Origin: Deinococcus sp.
GTDB lineage: Bacteria > Deinococcota > Deinococci > Deinococcales > Deinococcaceae
Assembly (NCBI GenBank): GCA_028287665.1
Contig: JAQBPF010000493.1
Location: 1-5,556, forward strand
DNA: 5,556 nucleotides
Reading direction: 5' to 3'
Both the position numbers and the translations under genes were made by a program. Positions 1 through 5,556 of this stretch are shown piece by piece. Below the pieces are notes generated by a model. The model searched no databases. It was given only the letters and a program-made list of their open reading frames with translations, and was not told where the DNA came from. Position 1 is the first letter of the stretch. Every line of letters starts with the position of its first letter.

Positions 1-445
1 TGATGTTCAGGGCGTCGCCGTCTGGCCCCACCGCCACGCAGCCCACCACGGGCGTGATTCCGGCCCCCAGCAGGGTTCGCAGCAGGACGGCATTGACCCC
101 CGTCACGCGGCCCACGCGCCCCAGAGCCGGGTCGAAGGTTTCGGCGGTCAGCAGGTTGCAGTCTCGCCCCATCAGGCCCACCGCGCCGCCTATGTCCTGT
201 GCCAGTTGCTTGTTCAGTTGGCACAGCGCCATTTCCACCACGTCCATCGCCTGCGGCGAGGTCACGCGCAGACCGCCCAGAAACTCGCTGGGAATACCCC
301 GCGCCGCCAGTTCGCGCTCTATGACCGGGCCGCCACCATGAACCACCACCACCGGTAGATGTTGGCGCAGGTCAGCCAGTTCGGCGGCCACTGCGCGGCG
401 AAGCTCCAGACTTTTCATGGCATTGCCGCCGTATTTCACGATCAT
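1..445 (-). CDS. argB: Acetylglutamate kinase (ArgB), N-terminal part, cut by window edge
   Basis: Phosphorylates N-acetyl-L-glutamate with ATP, the second step of arginine (ornithine) synthesis in the cytosol. Translating the minus strand from the ATG at 445-443 gives 148 residues beginning [11 protein letters not shown]. The amino-acid-kinase fold signatures are present: the Lys4-Tyr-Gly-Gly phosphate-binding segment, HGGG at 36-39 followed by [12 protein letters not shown] at 55-62 (the substrate-binding Arg is probably R60), and [17 protein letters not shown] at the window edge, where the family continues with NAD. The family is usually about 250-260 residues, so roughly 100 are missing to the left. 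The start is chosen because the kinase motif begins at once and no better in-frame start lies just upstream. No good Shine-Dalgarno site is visible. The gene upstream on the same strand is a GNAT acetyltransferase, 164 nt away, so shared transcription is possible but not shown. Confidence 0.95.
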   Translation of the reverse strand, partial: MIVKYGGNAMKSLELRRAVAAELADLRQHLPVVVVHGGGPVIERELAARGIPSEFLGGLRVTSPQAMDVVEMALCQLNKQLAQDIGGAVGLMGRDCNLLTAETFDPALGRVGRVTGVNAVLLRTLLGAGITPVVGCVAVGPDGDALNI

Positions 446-609
446 GACGGTTCTGATGATGGCACGGAAGCGACCCGAAAAGCCGTTCCTCGGCTGTGTT
501 ACAGCTCTGTGCCTACAGGAAGTATCTTCCGGCTCCGTGCGCGGTCTGACCCTCACTCCTCTGTGCAGTTTCCGAAGGCTCTGGACGGGGCCTGGCCGAC
601 GCTCAGCTG

Positions 610-1131
610 TCAGTCTGTGCTGACGCTCTGCGCGGCGCGTGTGGGGGTTCCCACGGGCACGCCCACCGCCTTGGCGTACCAGGTCATCACCGGGCGGGCG
701 TCCAGGGCGAAGGTGTAGCCCAGCCGCTCCCAGAAGCGTGCGCCGCGTGGATTGTCGCCCAGCACACTGGCCAGGATTCGGGTCGTGCCTTTGGGCACGC
801 GGGCCTCCAGATGACGGATCGCCTGCTCACCCAGACGTTGAGACTGCCGGTCTTCACGGATCAGCAGCAGATTGATGGTCAGGTCGCCCGGTTGGGGGTA
901 ATCATGTTTGCAATCAAGACTGCCGACCAGATTGCCCTTGTCGTCATGGAGAAGCTCTAGGCGGCGGCGCGGGTCAAGCAGGGCAAACTCCACATCCCGT
1001 TCCACTTCGGTCAGGCTGGGAACACGGCTGCCCAGAAGGGCAAAGTAGCCGGGTGCGGCAGTGTACAGGCTATGGAGCAGTGGCGCGTGGTGCAGCGCCA
1101 AGCGGGTCGCGTTCAAGGGAAAGCCTCCCAT
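610..1131 (-). CDS. GNAT-family N-acetyltransferase
   Basis: A 173-residue protein predicted to transfer an acetyl group from acetyl-CoA to an amine; the substrate is unknown. The GNAT core is visible. A central strand (DLTINLLLI, about 83-91) leads into the acetyl-CoA pyrophosphate loop [10 protein letters not shown] (92-101; family pattern Q/R-x-x-G-x-G/A). A helix follows, then the C-terminal [17 protein letters not shown] block (124-140), typical of motif B, where the Asn and the FW-x-x-LGY segment are characteristic. The last 20 or so residues are low in complexity and probably disordered. The ATG at 1131 is the only plausible nearby start; codons upstream in frame hold no ATG, GTG or TTG, and there is no clear Shine-Dalgarno site. 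It lies upstream of argB on the same strand. That invites the thought of an N-acetylglutamate synthase, but the sequence does not resemble ArgA closely enough for me to say so. Confidence 0.88.
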   Translation of the reverse strand: MGGFPLNATRLALHHAPLLHSLYTAAPGYFALLGSRVPSLTEVERDVEFALLDPRRRLELLHDDKGNLVGSLDCKHDYPQPGDLTINLLLIREDRQSQRLGEQAIRHLEARVPKGTTRILASVLGDNPRGARFWERLGYTFALDARPVMTWYAKAVGVPVGTPTRAAQSVSTD

Positions 1132-1158
1132 CCGGCAGCATGGTACAGCAAGGAGAGT

Positions 1159-1164
1159 TCTATA
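1159..1164 (-). promoter_or_regulatory. Possible -10 element for the GNAT gene
   Basis: On the minus strand this reads TATAGA, four of six matches to TATAAT, 27 nt before the GNAT start codon. No convincing -35 hexamer is seen 16-18 nt further upstream. It sits in the divergent gap between the GNAT gene and the dihydrouridine synthase gene, where a promoter is expected. The support is positional only. Confidence 0.3.
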
Positions 1165-1271
1165 GATTGCCGGACTGACCAGAGCATACCCCCCGCTCTC
1201 CCTCAGGCGGCATGAATTCGGGACACGGCTGGGTTGATCTTGTATTCACGGTCTGGCGGGGGGAGGTGCGC

Positions 1272-1277
1272 TACCCT
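1272..1277 (+). promoter_or_regulatory. Possible -10 element for a leaderless dus transcript
   Basis: The hexamer TACCCT fits the TANNNT pattern and ends 6 nt before the ATG at 1284. Deinococcus is known for many leaderless mRNAs with a TANNNT box directly before the start codon. No good -35 sequence is found at normal spacing, so this is tentative. If correct, it supports the start at 1284 over the one at 1212. Confidence 0.35.
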
Positions 1278-1283
1278 GCCGGG

Positions 1284-2402
1284 ATGATGTCCGCGCCTGC
1301 CGTTCCGTCCCTTTCCCCCGTTTCGTCCGACTCTGATGCGGGGCAGGGGGGCTTTTATGCGGCGCAACTGGCCACCGAGGCCGCCCGGCGCGGCGGGGCT
1401 GTGCTGGCTCCGATGGCAGGCTACAGCGACGCGCCTCTGCGCCAACTGGCCGCCGAACAGGGCGCCCTCTGGACCGTCAGCGAGATGATCAGTGCACGCG
1501 GTCTGGCGCTGGGGAACGACACCGAGAGCCTGAATCTGGGCCGCCCTTATGCGGGCGAATCCGGGCGGGTGGTGCAGCTCTTTGGTGCAGAACCGGACGT
1601 GTTGGCGGCGGCTGTGGTCAAGGCAGAGGGCTGGTTTGCTCCGGCGGCCATTGACCTGAATATGGGCTGCCCGGTGCCCAAAGTGCGCGGCAAGGGCGGC
1701 GCGTGCCTGCTCCAGACGCCCGAGGTGGCTTTTGAGCTGATCCGGGCCATGCGGAGCGCCACCGGGCTGGATGTCAGCGCCAAAATCCGCCTGGGTTGGG
1801 ACAGCAACCGCAGCCTGGAGGTGGCGCAGGGGCTGGCCGAGGCAGGAGCCGCCATTATTACGGTGCATGGGCGCACCAGTGCCCAGAGGTACACCGGAGA
1901 AGCCGACTGGGACGCTATTGCTCGGGTGGCTGCCAGCGTCAGCGTGCCGGTGATCGGCAGCGGCGATATTCGCAGTGTGGCGCAGGCCCAACAACGCCGC
2001 CAGATGGGGGTAGCCGCCGTCATGATCGGGCGCGGCTCTGTGGGCAATCCGTGGATTTTCCGGGCGCTGGCCACGGGCGACGACGCCTTGCCCTCTTTGG
2101 CAGTACGTGCGGCCACGGCGCTCCGGCACGCCGAGTTGCACATTCAATTTTATGCCGGACCACAGGGAACGGGCCGTGTCAGCCTGCTGCCTCTGCGCAA
2201 GGTCTTGCCGCAGTACCTCCCTGATCTGCCCGAATTACGCGGCGCTCTGGTCAAAATAGAAACATTCGGACAACTTCAGGAACTTCTTAACCCCTTAGTA
2301 AGTGCCTCTTTAATGACTGGTCGGACAGAAGATTATGAGTTTGTGGCCACCCAGTCAACACCACAGGGGCTTCCTAAAGGGTATGCTGTGAATCGCCCAT
2401 GA
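1284..2402 (+). CDS. dus: tRNA-dihydrouridine synthase (Dus, DusB-like)
   Basis: An FMN- and NADPH-dependent enzyme that reduces uridines in the tRNA D-loop to dihydrouridine. Numbered from the ATG at 1284 (372 residues), the TIM-barrel motifs run in family order: [11 protein letters not shown] (41-51, FMN contact), [11 protein letters not shown] (124-134, with Cys129 as the likely proton-donating catalytic Cys), AKIRLGW (166-172, Lys167), TVHGRT (193-198), GSGDI (225-229) and [13 protein letters not shown] (247-259). The layout resembles E. coli DusB more than DusA or DusC. The Dus fold begins near residue 40; the first 38 or so residues are rich in Ser, Pro and Ala and poorly conserved in type. 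An alternative in-frame ATG at 1212 adds 24 residues without family likeness, and a GTG at 1266 is also possible. The stop overlaps the start of the DinB-fold gene (ATGA), indicating translational coupling. The last 50 or so codons are markedly poorer in GC than the rest. Confidence 0.93.
   Translation: MMSAPAVPSLSPVSSDSDAGQGGFYAAQLATEAARRGGAVLAPMAGYSDAPLRQLAAEQGALWTVSEMISARGLALGNDTESLNLGRPYAGESGRVVQLFGAEPDVLAAAVVKAEGWFAPAAIDLNMGCPVPKVRGKGGACLLQTPEVAFELIRAMRSATGLDVSAKIRLGWDSNRSLEVAQGLAEAGAAIITVHGRTSAQRYTGEADWDAIARVAASVSVPVIGSGDIRSVAQAQQRRQMGVAAVMIGRGSVGNPWIFRALATGDDALPSLAVRAATALRHAELHIQFYAGPQGTGRVSLLPLRKVLPQYLPDLPELRGALVKIETFGQLQELLNPLVSASLMTGRTEDYEFVATQSTPQGLPKGYAVNRP
2309..2314 (+). promoter_or_regulatory. 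Weak candidate internal promoter (-10) for the DinB-fold gene
   Basis: TTTAAT, five of six matches to TATAAT, lies inside the AT-rich 3' end of the dus gene, 84 nt before the next start codon. The best -35 at usable spacing (TTCTTA at 2284-2289, spacer 19) is poor. Listed because the surrounding 90 nt are about 39% GC in a gene that is otherwise well above 60%. It could be chance. Confidence 0.22.
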
Positions 2403-2980
2403 ATGTTCGCGAGTATTACACCTACCTGTCCGCTGCCCGCGAGCAGTTGTGGAACTTCCTCCGCGCTTTACCCGCAGAGGAACTGAACCGCAACCTGATC
2501 GAGAACGGCGACCGCTTCCAGACCATCAAAGACCTCTTACTTCACGTGACTGATGTAGAGGATCACTGGGTTCACGCCATTGCACGCGGAGAGGGCGTGC
2601 AGCAGTCGGGGAAATACCGCCACGATTGGATCAAGCCCAATGCGGCTCAATATGACCTCAGCTGGATCATCGAGTATGGCCGCGAGGTCAGTCAGAACAC
2701 CCAGGCCTTTCTGGATGCCGAACCCGACCTGAACCAGAGCGTGAAGCTGGTGCAGGACGATCCCGCCAGCGATACGGTGACGTTGGATCAGTTGATGTGG
2801 CATGTCATGACCCATGAGGTCCGCCACACTGCGCAGATCGCTCTGCTGATCAGGCAGCTCGGTCACGTTGCGCCGTGGCTCGATTACATGCGCTTTGTGC
2901 GTCCACAGGTCACGGCTGCCCAAAACAGCGGTGCTGATCAGGATGCCGAAGCCGACGTTGATCTGGAAGACGACCTCTAG
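2399..2980 (+). CDS. DinB-family (DinB/YfiT four-helix) metalloprotein
   Basis: A 193-residue protein of the DinB fold, a four-helix bundle that binds a divalent metal through three histidines. The likely ligands are visible: His49 in [12 protein letters not shown], and His139 and His143 in [13 protein letters not shown]. The N-terminal helix ([19 protein letters not shown]) and the segment around ELNRNL are also typical. Members are named after a DNA-damage-induced Bacillus gene and the family is expanded in Deinococcus. Most have no known reaction; some act as thiol-dependent transferases (bacillithiol or mycothiol), so no substrate is assigned here. The C-terminal 20 or so residues are strongly acidic (many Asp and Glu) and probably disordered. 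The start overlaps the dus stop by 4 nt with no good Shine-Dalgarno site, so translation is probably coupled to dus. A strong terminator follows 28 nt after the stop. Confidence 0.9.
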   Translation: MNVREYYTYLSAAREQLWNFLRALPAEELNRNLIENGDRFQTIKDLLLHVTDVEDHWVHAIARGEGVQQSGKYRHDWIKPNAAQYDLSWIIEYGREVSQNTQAFLDAEPDLNQSVKLVQDDPASDTVTLDQLMWHVMTHEVRHTAQIALLIRQLGHVAPWLDYMRFVRPQVTAAQNSGADQDAEADVDLEDDL

Positions 2981-3008
2981 AACAACTGGTTTTTCACTCT
3001 GGCACCAC

Positions 3009-3042
3009 ACGCCGCTGAATGAGTCTGATTCAGCGGCGTTTT
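3009..3042 (+). terminator. Intrinsic terminator after the dus-dinB pair
   Basis: A perfect 12-bp stem (arms 3009-3020 and 3028-3039, ACGCCGCTGAAT and its complement) with a 7-nt loop runs into TTTT at 3039-3042. It lies 28 nt after the DinB-fold stop. There is no matching A-run on the left side, so it acts chiefly on plus-strand transcription and separates this pair from hemC. Confidence 0.9.
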
Positions 3043-3116
3043 CCTTGTGGTGTTCGCTGTGTGGGTCTGCCCCCTTCTCTCCCCGACTTGCATCAAATGT
3101 TTGCTCCCGGTTCCGC

Positions 3117-3143
3117 AGACGGCGCCGCACTCAAAAGCCGTCT
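3117..3143 (+). promoter_or_regulatory. Inverted repeat over the hemC promoter, possible operator
   Basis: AGACGGC (3117-3123) and its exact complement GCCGTCT (3137-3143) are separated by 13 nt. Half-site centres are 20 bp apart, about two helical turns. The right arm touches the first base of the TATACT -10 box and the left arm covers the expected -35 position, so a dimeric regulator bound here would affect hemC transcription. A match of this size could arise by chance in a gap this long, and no regulator is identified. Confidence 0.35.
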
Positions 3144-3148
3144 ATACT
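3143..3148 (+). promoter_or_regulatory. Probable hemC -10 element
   Basis: TATACT matches TATAAT at five of six positions and ends 9 nt before the hemC ATG. Transcription would begin at about 3154-3156, giving an almost leaderless mRNA, a common arrangement in Deinococcus. No recognisable -35 hexamer is present at 16-19 nt spacing; that zone is occupied by the inverted repeat at 3117-3143. Confidence 0.6.
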
Positions 3149-3157
3149 GAGAGGGTT

Positions 3158-4087
3158 ATGCGGACGGTCACGGTAGGGACGCGTGGGAGCACGCTCGCAC
3201 TCGCGCAAACCCGGTGGGTAGTTGCCCGGCTCAAAGAAGAATGGCCCGAAACGGATTTCCGGATTCAGACCATCTCGACGGGCGGCGACCAAAATCGGGG
3301 AAGCCTTTCAGCAATGGCTCAGAAAGGCGATAAAGGCTTTTGGGTCAAAGAAATTGAGGATGCTCTGATAGCCAAACGGATCGATATTGCGGTGCATTCC
3401 CTCAAGGATTTGCCCACAGTGCAGCCCGAGGGCCTCGAGGTGTCTTCTATTCCCAAGCGTGTCGATGCACGCGACGTGTTGATTGGCAAGGAAGGCATGA
3501 AGAAGTTGGCCGACTTGCCCAAGGGTGCCCGCATCGGCACCAGCAGCGTGCGGCGCAAGGCCTTTTTGCGGGCGTATCGCCCCGACCTTCAGATCATTGA
3601 TCTGCGGGGCAACATCGATACGCGCCTGGGTGTGCTGGCCACGCCCGATTACGACGCCATTATTCTGGCGGCAGCGGGCCTGATCCGTACCGAAATGCGC
3701 AACCGCATCGATGAATTCCTGGAACCCGACATCATGCTGCCCGCCCCTGGTCAGGGCGCACTGGCCCTGGAGACCCGCGCTGACGACGACCTGAATGTCG
3801 AGGTCGCCTACGCCATCCACGATCACACCACCGACGACCGGATCACGGCTGAGCGCGAGTTTCTGGCAGGGTTGGGGGCGGGTTGCCTGGCTCCAGTCGG
3901 GGCGCACGCCACGGTCAAGGGCGGCGTGCTCACCCTGGAAGGTTGGGTGGGAGCGCTCGACGGCACCCAGGTCATCCGGGCCACCAGTATTGGCGATGCA
4001 GGCGAATGTGCCGATATAGGCGCAGAACTGGCCGCCGATCTGATCGACCGGGGCGCACAGGCACTGATAGACGCGGCCCGCGAGTAA
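3158..4087 (+). CDS. hemC: Hydroxymethylbilane synthase (porphobilinogen deaminase)
   Basis: Joins four porphobilinogen units into the linear tetrapyrrole hydroxymethylbilane, the precursor of uroporphyrinogen III, haem and corrinoids; cytosolic. From the ATG at 3158 it is 309 residues, the usual length. Domain 1 opens VGTRGSTLALAQT (6-18) and contains the glycine-rich KGDKGFWVKEIE (56-67) and AVHSLKDLP (78-86), with the catalytic Asp84. The substrate-binding arginines lie in GTSSVRRKA (127-135) and LRGNIDTRLG (149-158). LPAPGQGALALE (194-205) is the classic domain 2 signature. Cys243 in GLGAGCLAPVGA is the attachment site of the dipyrromethane cofactor. The frame is open upstream to 3047, but those 37 residues do not look like the family, and the -10 box at 3143 lies inside them, so 3158 is preferred. 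It begins a tight run of three plus-strand genes. Confidence 0.97.
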   Translation: MRTVTVGTRGSTLALAQTRWVVARLKEEWPETDFRIQTISTGGDQNRGSLSAMAQKGDKGFWVKEIEDALIAKRIDIAVHSLKDLPTVQPEGLEVSSIPKRVDARDVLIGKEGMKKLADLPKGARIGTSSVRRKAFLRAYRPDLQIIDLRGNIDTRLGVLATPDYDAIILAAAGLIRTEMRNRIDEFLEPDIMLPAPGQGALALETRADDDLNVEVAYAIHDHTTDDRITAEREFLAGLGAGCLAPVGAHATVKGGVLTLEGWVGALDGTQVIRATSIGDAGECADIGAELAADLIDRGAQALIDAARE

Positions 4088-4096
4088 GGCTGGCCT

Positions 4097-4288
4097 GTGA
4101 AGCGGACGGCGCGGGTCTGGGCGACGGCGGCCCTGGCTGCGGCCCTGTGGTTGGCCATCGGTCTGGTGCAGCGCACCCGTGCAGGTGCAGCCCTGGGGGA
4201 TGCTGCGCTGGCCGAAGTGCCGCTGTCCCTGGCGGTGTTTGGTCTAGCCGTGGTGTGGGGCCTGGTGCGGCAGGGCCGGGGCAGGTGA
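4097..4288 (+). CDS. Small two-helix membrane protein, function unknown
   Basis: A 63-residue protein not recognised as a named family. It has a basic N-terminus (MKRTAR), a first hydrophobic helix at about 7-24 rich in Ala and Leu, a short polar stretch with RTR and an acidic residue pair (about 25-40), a second helix at about 41-57, and a basic tail ending RQGRGR. Basic ends on both sides suggest a hairpin in the inner membrane with both termini in the cytosol. The start is GTG at 4097, 9 nt after the hemC stop, with a modest AAGG ribosome site at 4086-4089. Its TGA stop (4286-4288) overlaps a GTG that would suit the next gene. Position between hemC and asparaginase suggests co-transcription. 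Codon use is as GC-rich as its neighbours, supporting a real gene, but with so short a protein some doubt remains. Confidence 0.65.
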   Translation: MKRTARVWATAALAAALWLAIGLVQRTRAGAALGDAALAEVPLSLAVFGLAVVWGLVRQGRGR

Positions 4289-4295
4289 AGTCCCC

Positions 4296-5264
4296 ATAAA
4301 ACGCCTGGCGGTCATTCATACCGGGGGCACCATTGCCAGCCGTCCCAGTCCGGATGGACGCGGACTGATGCCCCAGACGGCCCCGAGCGTGCCGGGCCTC
4401 CCAGGAATACAGGTCACGCATCACCAGCCCTTTAACCTGCCCAGTCCACACGTCACGCCCGCGCACATGCTGCAACTGTCTCATCTGATCGAGCGGCTGG
4501 CCCTGGACGCCGATGGGATCGTGGTCACGCACGGCACGGATACCCTGGAAGAAACGGCCTTTTTGCTGCATCTCACGCTGTCGGCCCAGACTCCAGTGGT
4601 GCTGACGGGCAGCATGAGGCACGCCGAAGAAGTCTCGTGGGACGGCCCCGGCAACCTGTTGGACTCGGCCTACACGGCGCTCCATCCCCAGACCGTTGGA
4701 CGTGGCCCCCTGGCTGTGTTCAGCGGCGATATTTTTGATGCCCGCACGGTGACCAAAGTGCATACCACGGCTGTAGACGCCTTTGGAGGTTATCCCGGTC
4801 CGATTGGCCGCATAGACCGGGCTGGTCCGCTTGACCGGATGCAGGCCCATCTGCGCTACTTTGCCACGCCCGAACCGCGTCCTACCTACGCTCCTGCTGC
4901 CCTGACCGCCCGCGTAGAAGTCCTGTACGCCGCTGCGGGCTGGTTGGGCGAGGGCTATGCCGAAGCCGAGGCCCGCGCCGATGGCCTGGTGATCGCTGCC
5001 CTGGGGACCGGAAACCTGCCTGCCGAACTGTTGCCCCTGATCGCCGCCACCACCAAACCGGTGATTATTGCCACCCGGACCCACGCTGGCCCCGTTATTC
5101 CGGTGTACGGCTACGCCGGGGGCGGCGCGACCCTTCTGGCCGCTGGAGCTATTCCGGCCAGCTTTCTGAACGCCCACAAAGCCCGTTTGTTGTTGATGGT
5201 TCTGTTGAGTCTGGGAATGGATAGGGCAGGAATTCGGCAGGTCTTTGAGGCCGGAGCATTTTAA
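4296..5264 (+). CDS. ansA: L-asparaginase, cytosolic type; start codon unclear
   Basis: Hydrolyses L-asparagine to aspartate and ammonia. Counting from codon 4296, the nucleophile motif HTGGTIAS is at 8-15 (Thr12 aligns with the E. coli type II nucleophile), VVTHGTDTLEET is at 76-87 (Thr81 and Asp82), the LTGSM and DGPGN blocks follow (DGPGN at 116-120), and Lys154 is in ARTVTKVHTT. The catalytic Thr-Lys-Asp set is therefore complete. There is no signal peptide, so it acts in the cytosol. The start is a problem: the frame is open back to 4248 but has no ATG, GTG or TTG before the ATG at 4368, and starting there would remove the HTGGT nucleophile motif. Codon 4296 is ATA and 4305 is CTG. A GTG at 4285, overlapping the previous stop as GTGA, lies one base out of frame. 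The true start may be a rare codon, or the reading may cross a frameshift at the C4 run (4292-4295). It ends the hemC gene run; a hairpin follows 23 nt after the stop. Confidence 0.9.
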   Translation: MKRLAVIHTGGTIASRPSPDGRGLMPQTAPSVPGLPGIQVTHHQPFNLPSPHVTPAHMLQLSHLIERLALDADGIVVTHGTDTLEETAFLLHLTLSAQTPVVLTGSMRHAEEVSWDGPGNLLDSAYTALHPQTVGRGPLAVFSGDIFDARTVTKVHTTAVDAFGGYPGPIGRIDRAGPLDRMQAHLRYFATPEPRPTYAPAALTARVEVLYAAAGWLGEGYAEAEARADGLVIAALGTGNLPAELLPLIAATTKPVIIATRTHAGPVIPVYGYAGGGATLLAAGAIPASFLNAHKARLLLMVLLSLGMDRAGIRQVFEAGAF

Positions 5265-5287
5265 GAGGTGCTGTCGCCAAGGCATGG

Positions 5288-5335
5288 AAATGAGCGGGCC
5301 TGCCCAGAAGATGGATCTGGCAGGCCCGCTCATTT
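5288..5335. terminator. Long hairpin between convergent genes, likely two-way terminator
   Basis: Arms at 5288-5304 and 5319-5335 pair perfectly over 17 bp (AAATGAGCGGGCCTGCC and its complement). With one bulged C the stem extends three more pairs (AGA/TCT), leaving a 7-nt loop at 5309-5315. Each strand reads a stem that starts AAA and ends TTT. It sits between the asparaginase stop and the stop of the minus-strand DedA gene, as expected for a shared terminator. The T-runs are short (three), so efficiency is uncertain. Confidence 0.8.
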
Positions 5336-5373
5336 GGTAGACAGATTTATCCGTCCTAGCTTCCTGTGCTGGT

Positions 5374-5556
5374 TTACTGGGCGTCTGCCTGTTGTTCCCG
5401 CTTGCGGCGCACGAACCAGGCGGCTGCACCCAGGACCAGCAACACCAATACCACCTTCGAGATGGGGCTGATGTACTGTTCGACCCGGTCGTAATGTTCG
5501 CCCAGGAGGTAGCCTGCACCGATGAGCACGGCGGCCCACAGCGCAGAACCGATGGC
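5374..5556 (-). CDS. DedA-family membrane protein, C-terminal part, cut by window edge
   Basis: The minus strand encodes 60 residues ending at the TAA at 5376-5374 and open to the right edge. The segment AIGSALWAAVLIGAGYLLG (1-19 of the visible part) matches the conserved end of DedA (SNARE-associated/VTT domain) proteins, where an N/A-x-x-GA-x-x-W pattern precedes GY-x-x-G. A final transmembrane helix (KVVLVLLVLGAAAWFV, about 34-49) and a basic tail RRKRE follow. DedA proteins are polytopic inner-membrane proteins, about 200 residues long, linked to polyprenyl-phosphate and phospholipid flipping and to membrane-potential upkeep; only the last quarter or so is visible. It converges on the asparaginase gene, with the hairpin at 5288-5335 between them. 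Confidence 0.8.
   Translation of the reverse strand, partial: AIGSALWAAVLIGAGYLLGEHYDRVEQYISPISKVVLVLLVLGAAAWFVRRKREQQADAQ

Noticed and set aside
3..341. Plus-strand open frame over argB
   Set aside because: It lies antisense to the clear ArgB reading frame, and its Pro-, Ser- and Arg-rich translation has no recognisable domain.
598..629. Direct repeat GACGCTC (598-604 and 623-629) and small dyad GTCAG/CTGAC near the GNAT stop
   Set aside because: The repeats are 5-7 bp, overlap coding sequence and lack a T-run; too short to support an attachment site or a terminator.
641..654. GTGGG-GGTT-CCCAC inverted repeat near the end of the GNAT gene
   Set aside because: It is inside the coding region, only 5 bp, with no T-run on either side; probably chance in GC-rich sequence.
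1203..2147. Minus-strand open frame (314 codons) opposite the dihydrouridine synthase
   Set aside because: It is a mirror of the real dus coding frame; its His-, Gly- and Arg-rich translation has no domain, and it has no start signals of its own.
3047..3157. Upstream extension of hemC by 37 residues
   Set aside because: The extra residues do not resemble HemC, which normally begins a few residues before VGTRGS, and they would place the terminator tail and promoter inside the coding region.
3972..5519. Long minus-strand open frame (515 codons) opposite asparaginase and hemC
   Set aside because: It lies antisense to three well-supported genes, has low-complexity, proline- and glutamine-rich translation with no family likeness, and crosses the hairpin terminator. 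High GC makes such empty frames common.
1..5556. CRISPR array, insertion sequence, tRNA or rRNA gene, defence cluster
   Set aside because: I found no regularly spaced repeats, transposase-like protein, terminal inverted repeats, cloverleaf sequence or nuclease module on either strand.

Overview
The window is high-GC bacterial chromosome. Protein content and style point to Deinococcus or a close relative: a DinB-fold protein, an ArgB beginning [11 protein letters not shown], and -10 hexamers lying directly in front of start codons with poor Shine-Dalgarno sites. This assignment rests on recalled family resemblance, not on a search.

Layout, left to right. (1) Minus strand: the N-terminal 148 residues of acetylglutamate kinase (argB, cut by the left edge), preceded 164 nt upstream by a GNAT-family N-acetyltransferase. 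(2) A divergent gap of about 150 nt. (3) Plus strand: a tRNA-dihydrouridine synthase whose stop overlaps by 4 nt (ATGA) the start of a DinB-fold protein; a perfect 12-bp hairpin terminator closes this pair. (4) Plus strand: hemC (hydroxymethylbilane synthase), a 63-residue two-helix membrane protein, and a cytosolic-type L-asparaginase, packed as one probable operon and closed by a long hairpin. (5) Minus strand, convergent: the C-terminal 60 residues of a DedA-family membrane protein, cut by the right edge.

The genes are mostly housekeeping: arginine synthesis, tRNA modification, tetrapyrrole synthesis and asparagine breakdown. I see no CRISPR array, mobile element, tRNA, rRNA or defence locus, and no convincing new multi-gene system.

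The points most worth a second look are these. The asparaginase frame has no ATG, GTG or TTG in front of its catalytic N-terminal motif. A GTGA overlap with the preceding gene sits just upstream in a frame offset by one base at a C4 run. A 7-bp inverted repeat, with half-sites 20 bp apart, sits over the hemC promoter. An AT-rich patch near the 3' end of the dihydrouridine synthase gene contains a -10-like hexamer and may hold an internal promoter for the DinB gene.
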